From JALOAT01 sp041685115 (GTDB lineage Bacteria; Pseudomonadota; Gammaproteobacteria; Thiohalomonadales; Thiohalomonadaceae): a DNA stretch of 64,000 nt. The notes beneath the pieces were generated by a model. That model saw only the letters and a program-made list of their open reading frames with translations. It was not told the DNA's origin and made no database searches. The position numbers and the translations under genes were made by a program. The stretch lies in contig JAWLGK010000006.1 of assembly GCA_041685115.1 (NCBI GenBank), positions 98,356 through 162,355 on the forward strand, in the 5' to 3' direction. Below are positions 49,658 through 58,188 of the stretch, piece by piece. Within the stretch, counting starts at the first letter, position 1, and each line of letters begins with the position of its first letter.

Positions 49658-52600
49658 ATGGCGCTGCTTGTTCTATTGAGCGTCGGCGGGACGGCCCATG
49701 CGGTGTCCATCAACGACGGCTCCGGCATCGCGACCGCCTACAAGAAAGGCGCCGTGATGGCCCGCGCCGTGGTGCTGAACGACGACGGTCAGCCCATTTT
49801 GGTGGAGTACAACGAAGACGGCTCGGAAGCAGGTGTGGTGCCCATTCCGGGCGACTACCAGGACAAAGTGGACACGCTGCGCATCCTAAGCGCCCATGAG
49901 TACCTGGCCCAACAGCAAAGGCTGACCCTCTACCGCGAGCAGCACGCGCAAGGACTGGCGCGTGATGCGGAACTGATGTCGCGCGATCAATTCCTCGGTC
50001 AGAAGTATCGCCTGGCGGACAACCAGACCGAGATTTCCCCGCCGGACCTGCCGCCCGACATCAACAGTGTGCTGGTGCGCGGCCAGAGCGCGCGCCTGCT
50101 GCCCGAGCCGAAGCAACTGGTGCTGCTCTCCTTTACGGTGGACCTCACCCAGGACTACACCCCGCCGTCAGGAACGAAGAGTCTGGTGCTTACCCCTGAG
50201 GGACAGGTGATTGCAGCGGCGCCGCGACACATTGGTCCGCGCACCGGGTTCTTTGGCGACGCCAATGAGGCGCAGAGCCTGATGGGCGGGTACAACCGCG
50301 AGGCGGAAGATGAAATCTTCGGTCCGGTGAGCGGAGTGAAGGTCTCGGTAAGTGACGGTTTCCCCGGTAGCTTGGACGTGACCGGCGAAGACGGCAAATA
50401 CCATTTCACCTACCGCCTGCCGCCGTGCCCCGGCTTCACCTTCGAATACACCACCGACGCCTGGGCCGAGCTGTATTACGCCAACTTCAGCCCGCTGGGC
50501 GCGCCGATACTGCCGTATTACCTACGGCGGCAAGACTGGGACATGTGCATCGGCATATTGGCCATCCCGCCGGCCCCGAACCTGGTCGCACAGATGGATT
50601 ACGCGGGTGCCATCGGCATCCTGGCCGGCATGGCTGTGCCGGACGTGAAGCTGGACTTCTGGGTGGATGTGATGTTCCTGACGGGACAGATTTTCCTGCA
50701 AAACCCGGACGGCAGCGGGGTGAGCATCGGAGACAAAACCGAATACGCCATCTTCGACCGCAGTCATCATGAAACACCCGTGGCGCAGACGTATTACGAC
50801 TTCGACGGCGATGGCCAGCCGGACCAGGCGGTGCTGGGCAAACTCATCGAAGAGCCGCAGGAAGACGGCACGCTGGCCAAGGTGTTCCACCCGGATGATG
50901 AGGGCGACGTCCAGGGGGTGTACCTGAGCAGCCGTGGCGAGCGCGAAGGCGCACCGGACCTCATCCGCCAGGCGGATACAGCCAAGGCCCTGAGGCCCAC
51001 GGGGTGGCTGGCGAGCATCAGCCAGGAAGACCTGCAGAACACCGACGTGCTGGTGTTCCGCGAGGCCACCGGCGAACTCATCCTGGAGCGGCGCGGCCTG
51101 CGCGAGGCAGAAGTGCAGGGACGCAGTGCCATCGGCCTGGGCAAGGACGAAGGCCTGTACTACCGGCTGATGCTGCGCGGACCACGGGACAACTACCTGG
51201 ACATCAGCGCCGTGCGCGAATCCGCGTTCACCGACTGGGCCACCTACAACCAATTCACCCAACCCTACCGGCAGCGCGACGCGGACCACCTCAAATCAGG
51301 AGAATGGGTGCGGCTCATCGCCATCAACCGCAACACGGGCTACGTGGGCAGCCAGCGGATGCAACTCTCCGACGCCAGCCAAGGCGGCCTGCTCAGCTTC
51401 CCGGTGCCGCCGGTGGTGATGCGTCCCCCCAATCTGCGGGTGTGGGCCGAGCGCGAATACGAGGTCGAGCAGGGGCTCACCCAGGGGGAGGAACGCCAGT
51501 ACCTCGTCGGTGCCGAAGGCGCCAGCCTCACCTCCGATGCGCAGGTGACCGTGTACACCGAATGGCTGGACCACGACGGGCGGCCCTTGCCGGAAGGGCT
51601 GGGTGCGGCGGAAGGCAGACAATACGGCCTCACCGGCCGGCTGGCCAAAGTGGTGGCGGAAAACACCCTCGCCCCCGCCACCGACGGCGGCGTACAGGGC
51701 GGCGATCTGGCCAACTTCCCCATCGGCCCGGGCCTGCAGAAGCAGGTGCTGCATTTCAAGGACAACCCGTCCCGGCCCGAGCACTACTACATCCACGTGA
51801 GCGGTACCCAGTTCAACGAAGGCCCGAGCTTCGATACCGGCACAGCCGCCGCGCCCCTGGACAGCCGTCCGGGCTATCTCACGCCGTTCCTCACCCCGCT
51901 GTACGACGAAGACAGCCACTGGCAGGAATACAACGCCTACCGCGACCTCAAGCGCGAGAAGCAGGAAGACCCGGACGCCATCGAGCCCACCAAACCCCTG
52001 CCGGCCTATGCCTGGCACTACCGGCCCGAGTATCAGTTCAGCCGACTGAGCCTGGAGATCGACGAAATCAACCGGGTGAGCAAAGACGAAGAGGGGGAGG
52101 AAACGAAGGAAAACCTGCTCGATATGACCACCCCTGTGGTCGCCTCATCCGACGACCTCATCGAAGTCCTCTATTCATTGATAGAAGCCGAAGCCGGCCG
52201 CCTCGACCCCATCGACGGCCCGCAGGAGCTCGTGTTTGCCGTGGGCGCGGAAGAGGTGAGCGTCGAACTGAAGGCCGACAGAACCATCCACATCGACAAC
52301 CTCGACCACCTCGCCAGCCTCGACCCCGAGGACTTCCTGACCATGCGGCTGTATGTGAACCAGGATGCGGGGAATGTGTTGTGGGAGTATGCGTTTCTCG
52401 CATTCGAACTGTTACCGGGTTTCCTGACCAATGACAATCCATATCTTTATATAGACGCTGACGATGCGGCCGCGGGGCCCCAACACATTCATGGGTTGAT
52501 TCTGAGCGGAGACGACTCTGGTGATAGCGCCTATCAAGTGCAATGGTCAATCGATGGCGACGGCATAATCTCACCACCTGCCCAAACCAACCCGGCCGGC

Positions 52601-55600
52601 GTGTTCAATGCTCAGCTAACGCTTCCGACAGAAGCGGGAGCAATCATCACTGCCTATGCCAAGCTCAATGACTCAGGTCCACGTCCTTTCCCGACGGCCA
52701 CGTTCAAGATCGAACCGGGCAAGCCGCACACCATCGAGATCACCCAATCCGGGCAGACGGTCATTGGCGGCCTCGGCGAGATCGCCCTGGCGATCGACAT
52801 CAAGGACCGGTTCGGCAATCCGGTTAAGGACGGCACGGCGCTCTCGGTGTCGGCGGACGATCTGTTCGTCACCGGAGATCCCTACACGACGGACGGCAAG
52901 GCGACGCTTTGGCTGAAGGGCTCCAACACGGCCGGCAGCAAGAGCGTCGAGATCACCGCCGGCAGCGCGACCGCCACGCAAAGCGTGCTGGTCCACGATG
53001 TCTCCCTGACCGTCCAGGTCGCGGGGGAAGTGGCAACCGGCCAGGAGACACCCGTCACGGTGACCGCCAGCAGCGGATACGGCGATCTGACCGGTCTCGA
53101 TATTCACCTGACCAACCACCGCGGGCGCCTGGCCGCCCACTTCGTCACCGTGCAAGGCGGAAGCGCCGGCACCACGTTCAGCGCGGGCGAGTTTCGCGGC
53201 GAGGCGACGATCTTCGCCCGGGTCGGCGAACGCGTCGCCCATCAGCCGCTGAACGTGCGCGACGCCGAGCCCGACGGTTATCTGTTGGACCCGGTGATCG
53301 TGAGCGGTGTGACCGCGCCTGGCAGCTTCGCCGTCGGCGGCGCCGAGGTGCAATACACCAATCAAACGACCCTGATGGTCGCCGGCACGCCCGGGGAAAG
53401 CGTCGCCGTTGCGCTCGGCGACTACGCCGAACCGGCGATCACGCCGGTGCTGCATTACCCGATGCAATCGCTGTCACCCGGCGGGACGGTGGAAGACCGC
53501 CGCGGCGGGAATCCGGGGAGCGCCACCGGCGTCACCATCGTTCAGGCGGCCTACGGCGACCTGAGCAAGGCCTATCATTTCGACGGCAGCGGCTCAGTGA
53601 CGGCGCCGGACACCGATGCGCTCCGCTTCGCCGATCACGTGGGCTTCACCGTCAAGCTGAAGCCCGGATTGGGCAGCGCCACCGTGGTGGACTACCCGCT
53701 GTCGGGCCAGCGCCTGCTGTTGCAAAGCGATGGGGCCCTGGTTTACGAAGTGAAGACGGATACGGGCACCTATACCGTCGCCAGCGAACCCGTACTGCGG
53801 GGCGAATGGCTGACCGTGGGCGCCCATTATCAGGCCGGCCAACTGACGCTTCAGGTCAATGACGCCGTCTATAGCGCCCAAGGCAGTGGCACCCTGACGA
53901 AGACAACGGCCTCCTACGGGATCCGCCTCGGAAGCGGCCTCCAGGGAGATATGGCCGACTTCCAGCTCTTTGACTGGAGCAGGCAACCCCTCCTGACGCT
54001 GACAGGCGAAGCCTTGGACGGGCAGGCGGTGGTCCAGGCCGACGGCTACGCGCGGATCGGCATCCGGGTGAACGACGCCGCGTTCGCAGCGGCGGCCACC
54101 CCGATGAGGCCGCGCGGCGTCATCGATCTTCTGTTTCCTGCCGCTTACGCCGAAATGCTGCAATCGTGCAATCCGGTGTTTTCTGACGATACCGGTTTGC
54201 TGACAAAGGGCGAAATGCTTCTGACGCATCTCTTGCAGTGCCGGATCAATGAGCAGATCGAGAAGGCAAAAATCCGCTATCAAACGGCCAGTGGCTGGAA
54301 GGCAAAGACGGTGGCCATTGCCGAGCGAACCTTCTACGAAGGGCTCTACCAAATCGTGTACGCCAACGGCACGTTGCTTCTGACCGGCGGAAACTGCCTC
54401 CATGGCGTTGCGACGGGTAACAATACGACTGGCGCCGGCATGACGTGCGACTTCCTATCCGGCCTGGTTGCCGTCGGCGATATCCGCGACTTCCTCATCC
54501 ACTCGTATCACTACCACATCGGGGATGACGGCAAGTTCGACCAGGCCATCTACACGTTTGCGGGCCTTGGACTCATCTCCAACCTGTTGGAGCTTACGCC
54601 CGCCGGTGGGTTGGGTGTCACGGCGGACGTCGTGTTCTCGGCGGCCCGCGTCCTCCCCAAGGCGTACCGCGTGGCCGGCGCGCCCAGCAAATTCGTCAAG
54701 TCGCTGGTGCCGTATCTCGACAAGCATGTCCTCAAGGCCGGCAGCCTGGAAAAGCAGGCGGAGGCCATGCGTAAGATCATGCCTCTCATCCAGGTTACGG
54801 CGCTGATCGCCTTTGAAGGCGATACGCTCAAAGAGTTCGTCATGGACGCGATTGAGGACGAAGAGGACCTGGTTGCCTGGGTCGAGTACACGTTCGGCTT
54901 CGTCAGCAACCCGAAATTCGAGCAGAGCGCGCAAAACGGTTGGGACAGAGTCTTTGCGCTGCTGATCCGCGAAGCGGTGGCGGCGGTGCCGGCCGGATTG
55001 GCGAGTACGGCCGTCAAGGAGTTTATCGAGGTGCTCCGGAAGGTCAGGGACGACCCGCCTCCGATCGGAAGCAACACGCAAAGAGCCAAAGCGTTCACGG
55101 CCGCCATCAAGGAACTGGAGCAAGCCGTCGCGAACGGGGCGGATTTGCTCGGAAACATCAAGCACGAGTCGGGTACACTGCGGGGCCTGATGGTGGCGCG
55201 GGTGATCGGGCAGGAAGATGCCCTGAGAGCGCTCCGCAACCATAACGGGTTCGCTGGGGCGGCTGCGTTGGGTCCGGACCGGGAGAGGACACTGAAGTTC
55301 TTCGAGAAGCTCGGAAATCTCGACATCGACAAGCTGCCGGAGGCGGCCAAGACAGGGCTTGTGAAGGTGTTCAGGGACTTCAATAGCGGGTTCAAGAAGT
55401 CGTCCGGCGCCACCCATCAGTTGCTTGAGGTTATCGAACGTGCCGCGACGGTTACCGCCGTCGAGGCTGAACGCTACTTCGTGGTGAAGGGTGGCCAATT
55501 CAAGGTAGTCCCTGACTTGGTCATCAAAAGCGGAGACCAACTCATCGATCTCGACAAGAAGGCCTGGGCGCCGGAAAACATCAAGTGGCTTCTTGAGGCG

Positions 55601-55927
55601 AGTCTACGCAAGAACGTCGCGTCACCGACCGGCGAGCCGCCCGGTCAGCTTTACCGCTATCTGTTGAAACTCCACAACGAAAATTACTGCTGCTCGCGCT
55701 GGTCGTTCGATGCGCGGGCGGATAAGTTTACGTATGCCGGGGCCGACGGAACTGCAAGCAAAGGAGCGGACGCGATCAGGAAGATCATCGTGGATGAGGT
55801 GAAGTCCAATGGCGTCATTCAGAAGGCGTTGCGGCAGGATTTGGGTCTTACTAAGGACGACTTGGATGATCTTTTGAAAAAACTCGACGGTAACTTGGCT
55901 AAATTTGTGGAAATCAGCGAAATCTGA
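49658..55927 (+). CDS. Polymorphic-toxin-like exported protein with C-terminal PD-(D/E)XK-type tip
   Basis: From ATG 49658 the product has 2089 residues and starts with a short signal peptide (MALLVLLSVGGTAHA). The frame stays open to 49487, but that extension is repeat-derived. Approximate order: helical N-terminus (75-125), carboxypeptidase-regulatory-like segment (223-255), conserved carrier core (480-913) shared with the gene at 60307, Ig-like/Big_1 region (1015-1205), LamG-like region (1258-1445), and a hydrophobic pre-toxin region (about 1588-1675: VGDIRDFLIHSYHYHIGDD, TFAGLGLISNLLELTPAG). The final ~160 residues form a variable tip with PDLVIK (Pro1952-Asp1953) and DLDKKAW (Asp1966-x-Lys1968), a plausible PD-(D/E)XK nuclease site, then ENYCC-RWSFDARA. 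The probable immunity gene starts one base after the stop. The toxin role is inferred from architecture. Confidence 0.75.
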   Translation: MALLVLLSVGGTAHAVSINDGSGIATAYKKGAVMARAVVLNDDGQPILVEYNEDGSEAGVVPIPGDYQDKVDTLRILSAHEYLAQQQRLTLYREQHAQGLARDAELMSRDQFLGQKYRLADNQTEISPPDLPPDINSVLVRGQSARLLPEPKQLVLLSFTVDLTQDYTPPSGTKSLVLTPEGQVIAAAPRHIGPRTGFFGDANEAQSLMGGYNREAEDEIFGPVSGVKVSVSDGFPGSLDVTGEDGKYHFTYRLPPCPGFTFEYTTDAWAELYYANFSPLGAPILPYYLRRQDWDMCIGILAIPPAPNLVAQMDYAGAIGILAGMAVPDVKLDFWVDVMFLTGQIFLQNPDGSGVSIGDKTEYAIFDRSHHETPVAQTYYDFDGDGQPDQAVLGKLIEEPQEDGTLAKVFHPDDEGDVQGVYLSSRGEREGAPDLIRQADTAKALRPTGWLASISQEDLQNTDVLVFREATGELILERRGLREAEVQGRSAIGLGKDEGLYYRLMLRGPRDNYLDISAVRESAFTDWATYNQFTQPYRQRDADHLKSGEWVRLIAINRNTGYVGSQRMQLSDASQGGLLSFPVPPVVMRPPNLRVWAEREYEVEQGLTQGEERQYLVGAEGASLTSDAQVTVYTEWLDHDGRPLPEGLGAAEGRQYGLTGRLAKVVAENTLAPATDGGVQGGDLANFPIGPGLQKQVLHFKDNPSRPEHYYIHVSGTQFNEGPSFDTGTAAAPLDSRPGYLTPFLTPLYDEDSHWQEYNAYRDLKREKQEDPDAIEPTKPLPAYAWHYRPEYQFSRLSLEIDEINRVSKDEEGEETKENLLDMTTPVVASSDDLIEVLYSLIEAEAGRLDPIDGPQELVFAVGAEEVSVELKADRTIHIDNLDHLASLDPEDFLTMRLYVNQDAGNVLWEYAFLAFELLPGFLTNDNPYLYIDADDAAAGPQHIHGLILSGDDSGDSAYQVQWSIDGDGIISPPAQTNPAGVFNAQLTLPTEAGAIITAYAKLNDSGPRPFPTATFKIEPGKPHTIEITQSGQTVIGGLGEIALAIDIKDRFGNPVKDGTALSVSADDLFVTGDPYTTDGKATLWLKGSNTAGSKSVEITAGSATATQSVLVHDVSLTVQVAGEVATGQETPVTVTASSGYGDLTGLDIHLTNHRGRLAAHFVTVQGGSAGTTFSAGEFRGEATIFARVGERVAHQPLNVRDAEPDGYLLDPVIVSGVTAPGSFAVGGAEVQYTNQTTLMVAGTPGESVAVALGDYAEPAITPVLHYPMQSLSPGGTVEDRRGGNPGSATGVTIVQAAYGDLSKAYHFDGSGSVTAPDTDALRFADHVGFTVKLKPGLGSATVVDYPLSGQRLLLQSDGALVYEVKTDTGTYTVASEPVLRGEWLTVGAHYQAGQLTLQVNDAVYSAQGSGTLTKTTASYGIRLGSGLQGDMADFQLFDWSRQPLLTLTGEALDGQAVVQADGYARIGIRVNDAAFAAAATPMRPRGVIDLLFPAAYAEMLQSCNPVFSDDTGLLTKGEMLLTHLLQCRINEQIEKAKIRYQTASGWKAKTVAIAERTFYEGLYQIVYANGTLLLTGGNCLHGVATGNNTTGAGMTCDFLSGLVAVGDIRDFLIHSYHYHIGDDGKFDQAIYTFAGLGLISNLLELTPAGGLGVTADVVFSAARVLPKAYRVAGAPSKFVKSLVPYLDKHVLKAGSLEKQAEAMRKIMPLIQVTALIAFEGDTLKEFVMDAIEDEEDLVAWVEYTFGFVSNPKFEQSAQNGWDRVFALLIREAVAAVPAGLASTAVKEFIEVLRKVRDDPPPIGSNTQRAKAFTAAIKELEQAVANGADLLGNIKHESGTLRGLMVARVIGQEDALRALRNHNGFAGAAALGPDRERTLKFFEKLGNLDIDKLPEAAKTGLVKVFRDFNSGFKKSSGATHQLLEVIERAATVTAVEAERYFVVKGGQFKVVPDLVIKSGDQLIDLDKKAWAPENIKWLLEASLRKNVASPTGEPPGQLYRYLLKLHNENYCCSRWSFDARADKFTYAGADGTASKGADAIRKIIVDEVKSNGVIQKALRQDLGLTKDDLDDLLKKLDGNLAKFVEISEI
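51095..52395 (+). repeat. Conserved carrier segment, copy 1 (pairs with 60409-61709)
   Basis: This 1301-base segment of the toxin carrier gene is repeated at the same length at 60409-61709. It shows no net insertion or deletion and only scattered base changes. Homology starts at GLREAEVQG and ends abruptly at the codons for WEYAF, after which the two proteins are unrelated. It is a substrate for recombination between the two genes. Confidence 0.9.
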
Positions 55928-55928
55928 C

Positions 55929-57353
55929 ATGAAGATCTATCTCGCCTTGAGTTCAGTGCGACTTGGAAGTCGTGATGTCGCCGAGGAATGGATCTTCGGC
56001 GCCGCCAACGAAGTCTATGCCTTTAAAGATGGCACACTGTCGATTAGGTACTACCACGACGAGTTTGACGACGAAGTCGAGCTGGTCGAGTACCAGGGGA
56101 AGCTACTCGCGGCGGCGGCCACTTCAAAAGAGGAATCATCACCAAGTCGGATCATGCTGCAGGGGTTGGACGATGATGCGGTGCCCGCGGGGGCGGAGGT
56201 GGTTGCGCGCTATCTCTACTATAAAGCGCTATGTGGAGGGCTGTATCTGGGGCGCATCTATGATGAAGAAGAAAAACGCTTTCTGGCGAGCTACGACCCG
56301 GAAACGGGTAAAGAGCAGCGACGCCTCTATGACGAAATCTACGTCGCGTGTGCCGATGGTGAACTTTATGCCCGGGGCGATACTATCTCCAAGTACGACA
56401 GCGACCTGCAGTTGATCTGGCGCTTTACGCACTCGAAGGAAAGATATGCGCGTGGTACAGCAGTGCCGTTTCTGTTCGGAGACTTGGTCATCGCCAGCAT
56501 TGGCGTGGAGCGGGACTCGCTACCCAGAAAAGACGGTGAAATCGTCGCCCTGGCAAAAGAAGATGGCCATTTAGTCTGGTCGCAGGTGTTTGCGGGAATG
56601 GTCGATAACTGCTTGGTGATAGGCGACAAAGTGTACGTAGCGCACGGCCAGGAAATGGTTGTGCTGGATGCTGCGACAGGCGAGCGGTTACTGACGGCCG
56701 ATTCCGGCCTCGAATGCGGCAACCTCGAAAGTACGTTGTGGACAGACGGCCAATACCTCTACTTTTTCAGTGTCCATTCCAACCGCTTCCGCCTGTTCAC
56801 TCTGGACGGAAAGACCGTCGTGCAGGATGTCGTCATGCCCGAGGAATTCCGGCTAGACCGCATGGATGATGCGACCCGGTGGCCGATGGTCCGCGACGGA
56901 AAGGTCTATTTCCCGGTGCGCGCCGGCCACATGGCACTCAATACCGCGCTCTACGGCTTGTTCGAAATGACCCCGGGCGAAGGGGGCATGCACCCCACGA
57001 TCGAGATCGAGCAAGGCCCGCCGGTGGCGGTCGAGAAGGTGAAAGACGGGAAGGCCGAATACTACGTACTCACCGTCTCACACGACCGCCTTGACGACGT
57101 GGTGCGCTTCGGCGAACTGGCCGTCAAGCGCACGGCCGGCCTGCACGGCTGGCAGATTTGGAAGTCGGAGGCACGCAACCGGAAATTCGACGGCCGGATC
57201 GTGCTGAAGGTCGACGGCGCCAAGTTGGACCGGGCCAAAGCTGCGTCAATGTTGGACAAAATGGTGAAGCGTGTGCACGGCTGGGCGGAGACCATGACCG
57301 TCCGCGCCGGCACCCGCAAGAACCCCATCGCGTTTCGCTGGGAATGGCTATAG
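55929..57353 (+). CDS. Probable immunity protein A, propeller type (474 residues)
   Basis: ATG 55929 lies one base after the toxin stop. There is no signal peptide, as expected for a cytosolic protector. The middle of the protein has PQQ-like propeller blades (GDLVIASIGVERDSL, DGEIVALAKEDGHLVWSQVF, GDKVYVAHGQEMVVLDAATG, DGQYLYFFS). A C-terminal alpha/beta part with TMTVRAGTRK ends in WEWL. Residues 141-464 are encoded by DNA identical to the paralogue at 58189, while residues 1-140 are diverged. Position and paralogy support an immunity role for the toxin tip. The length is large for an immunity protein, so a toxin-loading or assembly role is the alternative. Confidence 0.65.
   Translation: MKIYLALSSVRLGSRDVAEEWIFGAANEVYAFKDGTLSIRYYHDEFDDEVELVEYQGKLLAAAATSKEESSPSRIMLQGLDDDAVPAGAEVVARYLYYKALCGGLYLGRIYDEEEKRFLASYDPETGKEQRRLYDEIYVACADGELYARGDTISKYDSDLQLIWRFTHSKERYARGTAVPFLFGDLVIASIGVERDSLPRKDGEIVALAKEDGHLVWSQVFAGMVDNCLVIGDKVYVAHGQEMVVLDAATGERLLTADSGLECGNLESTLWTDGQYLYFFSVHSNRFRLFTLDGKTVVQDVVMPEEFRLDRMDDATRWPMVRDGKVYFPVRAGHMALNTALYGLFEMTPGEGGMHPTIEIEQGPPVAVEKVKDGKAEYYVLTVSHDRLDDVVRFGELAVKRTAGLHGWQIWKSEARNRKFDGRIVLKVDGAKLDRAKAASMLDKMVKRVHGWAETMTVRAGTRKNPIAFRWEWL
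56349..57320 (+). repeat. 972-base block that appears identical to 58609-59580
   Basis: Line-by-line comparison shows no difference between 56349-57320 and 58609-59580, offset 2260. The DNA on both sides is clearly diverged. It covers residues 141-464 of both propeller proteins. This points to recent gene conversion or duplication of the C-terminal two thirds of the immunity-like genes. Confidence 0.92.
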
Positions 57354-57372
57354 GCGCAGCGAGGAATCGCGC

Positions 57373-57450
57373 ATGTTGCAGCTTGGCGAGATCTCTGCCT
57401 CGAAGCCCGTTCGCGGAACTCGTGTTCTGGGCACCGAATGCGTCAGCACA
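57373..57450 (+). pseudogene. Decayed copy of the small accessory gene at 59623
   Basis: The sequence begins ATG at 57373 (MLQLGEISAS), resembling the intact gene (MLKLGEVSAS). It then has an extra C near 57403 that shifts the frame and a deletion of about 13 bases before GAATGCGTCAGCAC, after which similarity stops. It lies 19 bases after immunity gene A, just as the intact gene lies 9 bases after immunity gene B. It is therefore the relic of the third gene of the first unit. Confidence 0.8.
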
Positions 57451-57581
57451 TGCAACGCTGAACGCTGAAGGATAACGGCGGCTGTTTGACAACTCGGAGA
57501 TGAACGAAGACACCAGCGGTTCGAACCCGCCGATGTCTTTCGTTCTGTGAGAATAGCGCGGGCTCCCCGCCCTTCCCCGGT

Positions 57582-57665
57582 GGCCTCGGCGAGATCGCCC
57601 TGGCGATCGACATCAAGGACCAGTTCGGCAATCCGGTCAAGGACGGCACGGCGCTCTCGGTGTCG
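57582..57665 (+). repeat. 84-base fragment of the toxin carrier gene (copy of 52769-52852)
   Basis: It matches 52769-52852 with two substitutions and encodes GLGEIALAIDIKDQFGNPVK. It is cut on both sides and fused to the start of the orphan toxin tip. No signal peptide or carrier precedes it. The rest of 57451-57581 holds no gene that I can recognise. Confidence 0.9.
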
Positions 57666-58187
57666 TCGCCACGCATGTGTTACTTGAGATCATTGAGCGG
57701 GGGGGCGGATGTTGCCGAAATCGAGGCGCTTCGTAAGGTGGTAACGAAAGGCGGCGAGTTCGACCGCTACTATGACCTGATCGTCAATGTCGGCGGCCAA
57801 ATCATCAAAATCGAGAAAAAGGCGTGGTCGGCGGAGAATATCAAGAAGTATCTTGTAGAGAGTCTGCGCAAGAACGTTGCATCACCGACCGGCGAGCCGC
57901 CCGGGCAGCTTTACAAGGACCTCCTGCAACTCCACAGCGAAAATTACTGCTGCACGCGCTGGTCGTTCGATGCGCGGGCAGCGGACCTTAAGATCGTCGG
58001 AAGCGACGGGGTGACATATCAAGGCGCAGATGCGATCAGAAAGATCATTGTGGATGAGGTGAAGTCCAATGGCGCGATTCAGGAGGGATTAATGAAGCAT
58101 TTGGAACTTGATAAGGACGCGTTGTACGATCTTGTGAAAATGCTCGATGGTAACTTGGCTAGATTTGTGGAAATTAGCGAAATCTGA
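57660..58187 (+). CDS. Orphan C-terminal toxin tip B, lacking export domains
   Basis: The frame from GTG 57660 (175 residues) is a second version of the C-terminal tip of the large toxin: DLIVNVGG, IIKIEKKAW (E-x-K site), NVASPTGEPPGQLY, ENYCC-RWSFDARA, KGADAIRKIIVDEV-like segments and the same NLARFVEISEI end. The extreme start is out of frame: the bases for ATHVLLEIIER, homologous to ATHQLLEVIER in toxin A, are read in another frame, and homology returns to the open frame at a run of seven G (57699-57705). There is no ribosome site or signal peptide, so it is probably a silent cassette rather than an independent gene. Its immunity paralogue starts one base after the stop. Confidence 0.7.
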   Translation: MSSPRMCYLRSLSGGADVAEIEALRKVVTKGGEFDRYYDLIVNVGGQIIKIEKKAWSAENIKKYLVESLRKNVASPTGEPPGQLYKDLLQLHSENYCCTRWSFDARAADLKIVGSDGVTYQGADAIRKIIVDEVKSNGAIQEGLMKHLELDKDALYDLVKMLDGNLARFVEISEI

Positions 58188-58188
58188 C

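Noticed and set aside
55905..55928. Upstream start for immunity gene A inside the toxin gene
   Set aside because: The ATG one base after the toxin stop is matched exactly in the second unit (58189), and the extension is only the toxin tail read in another frame.
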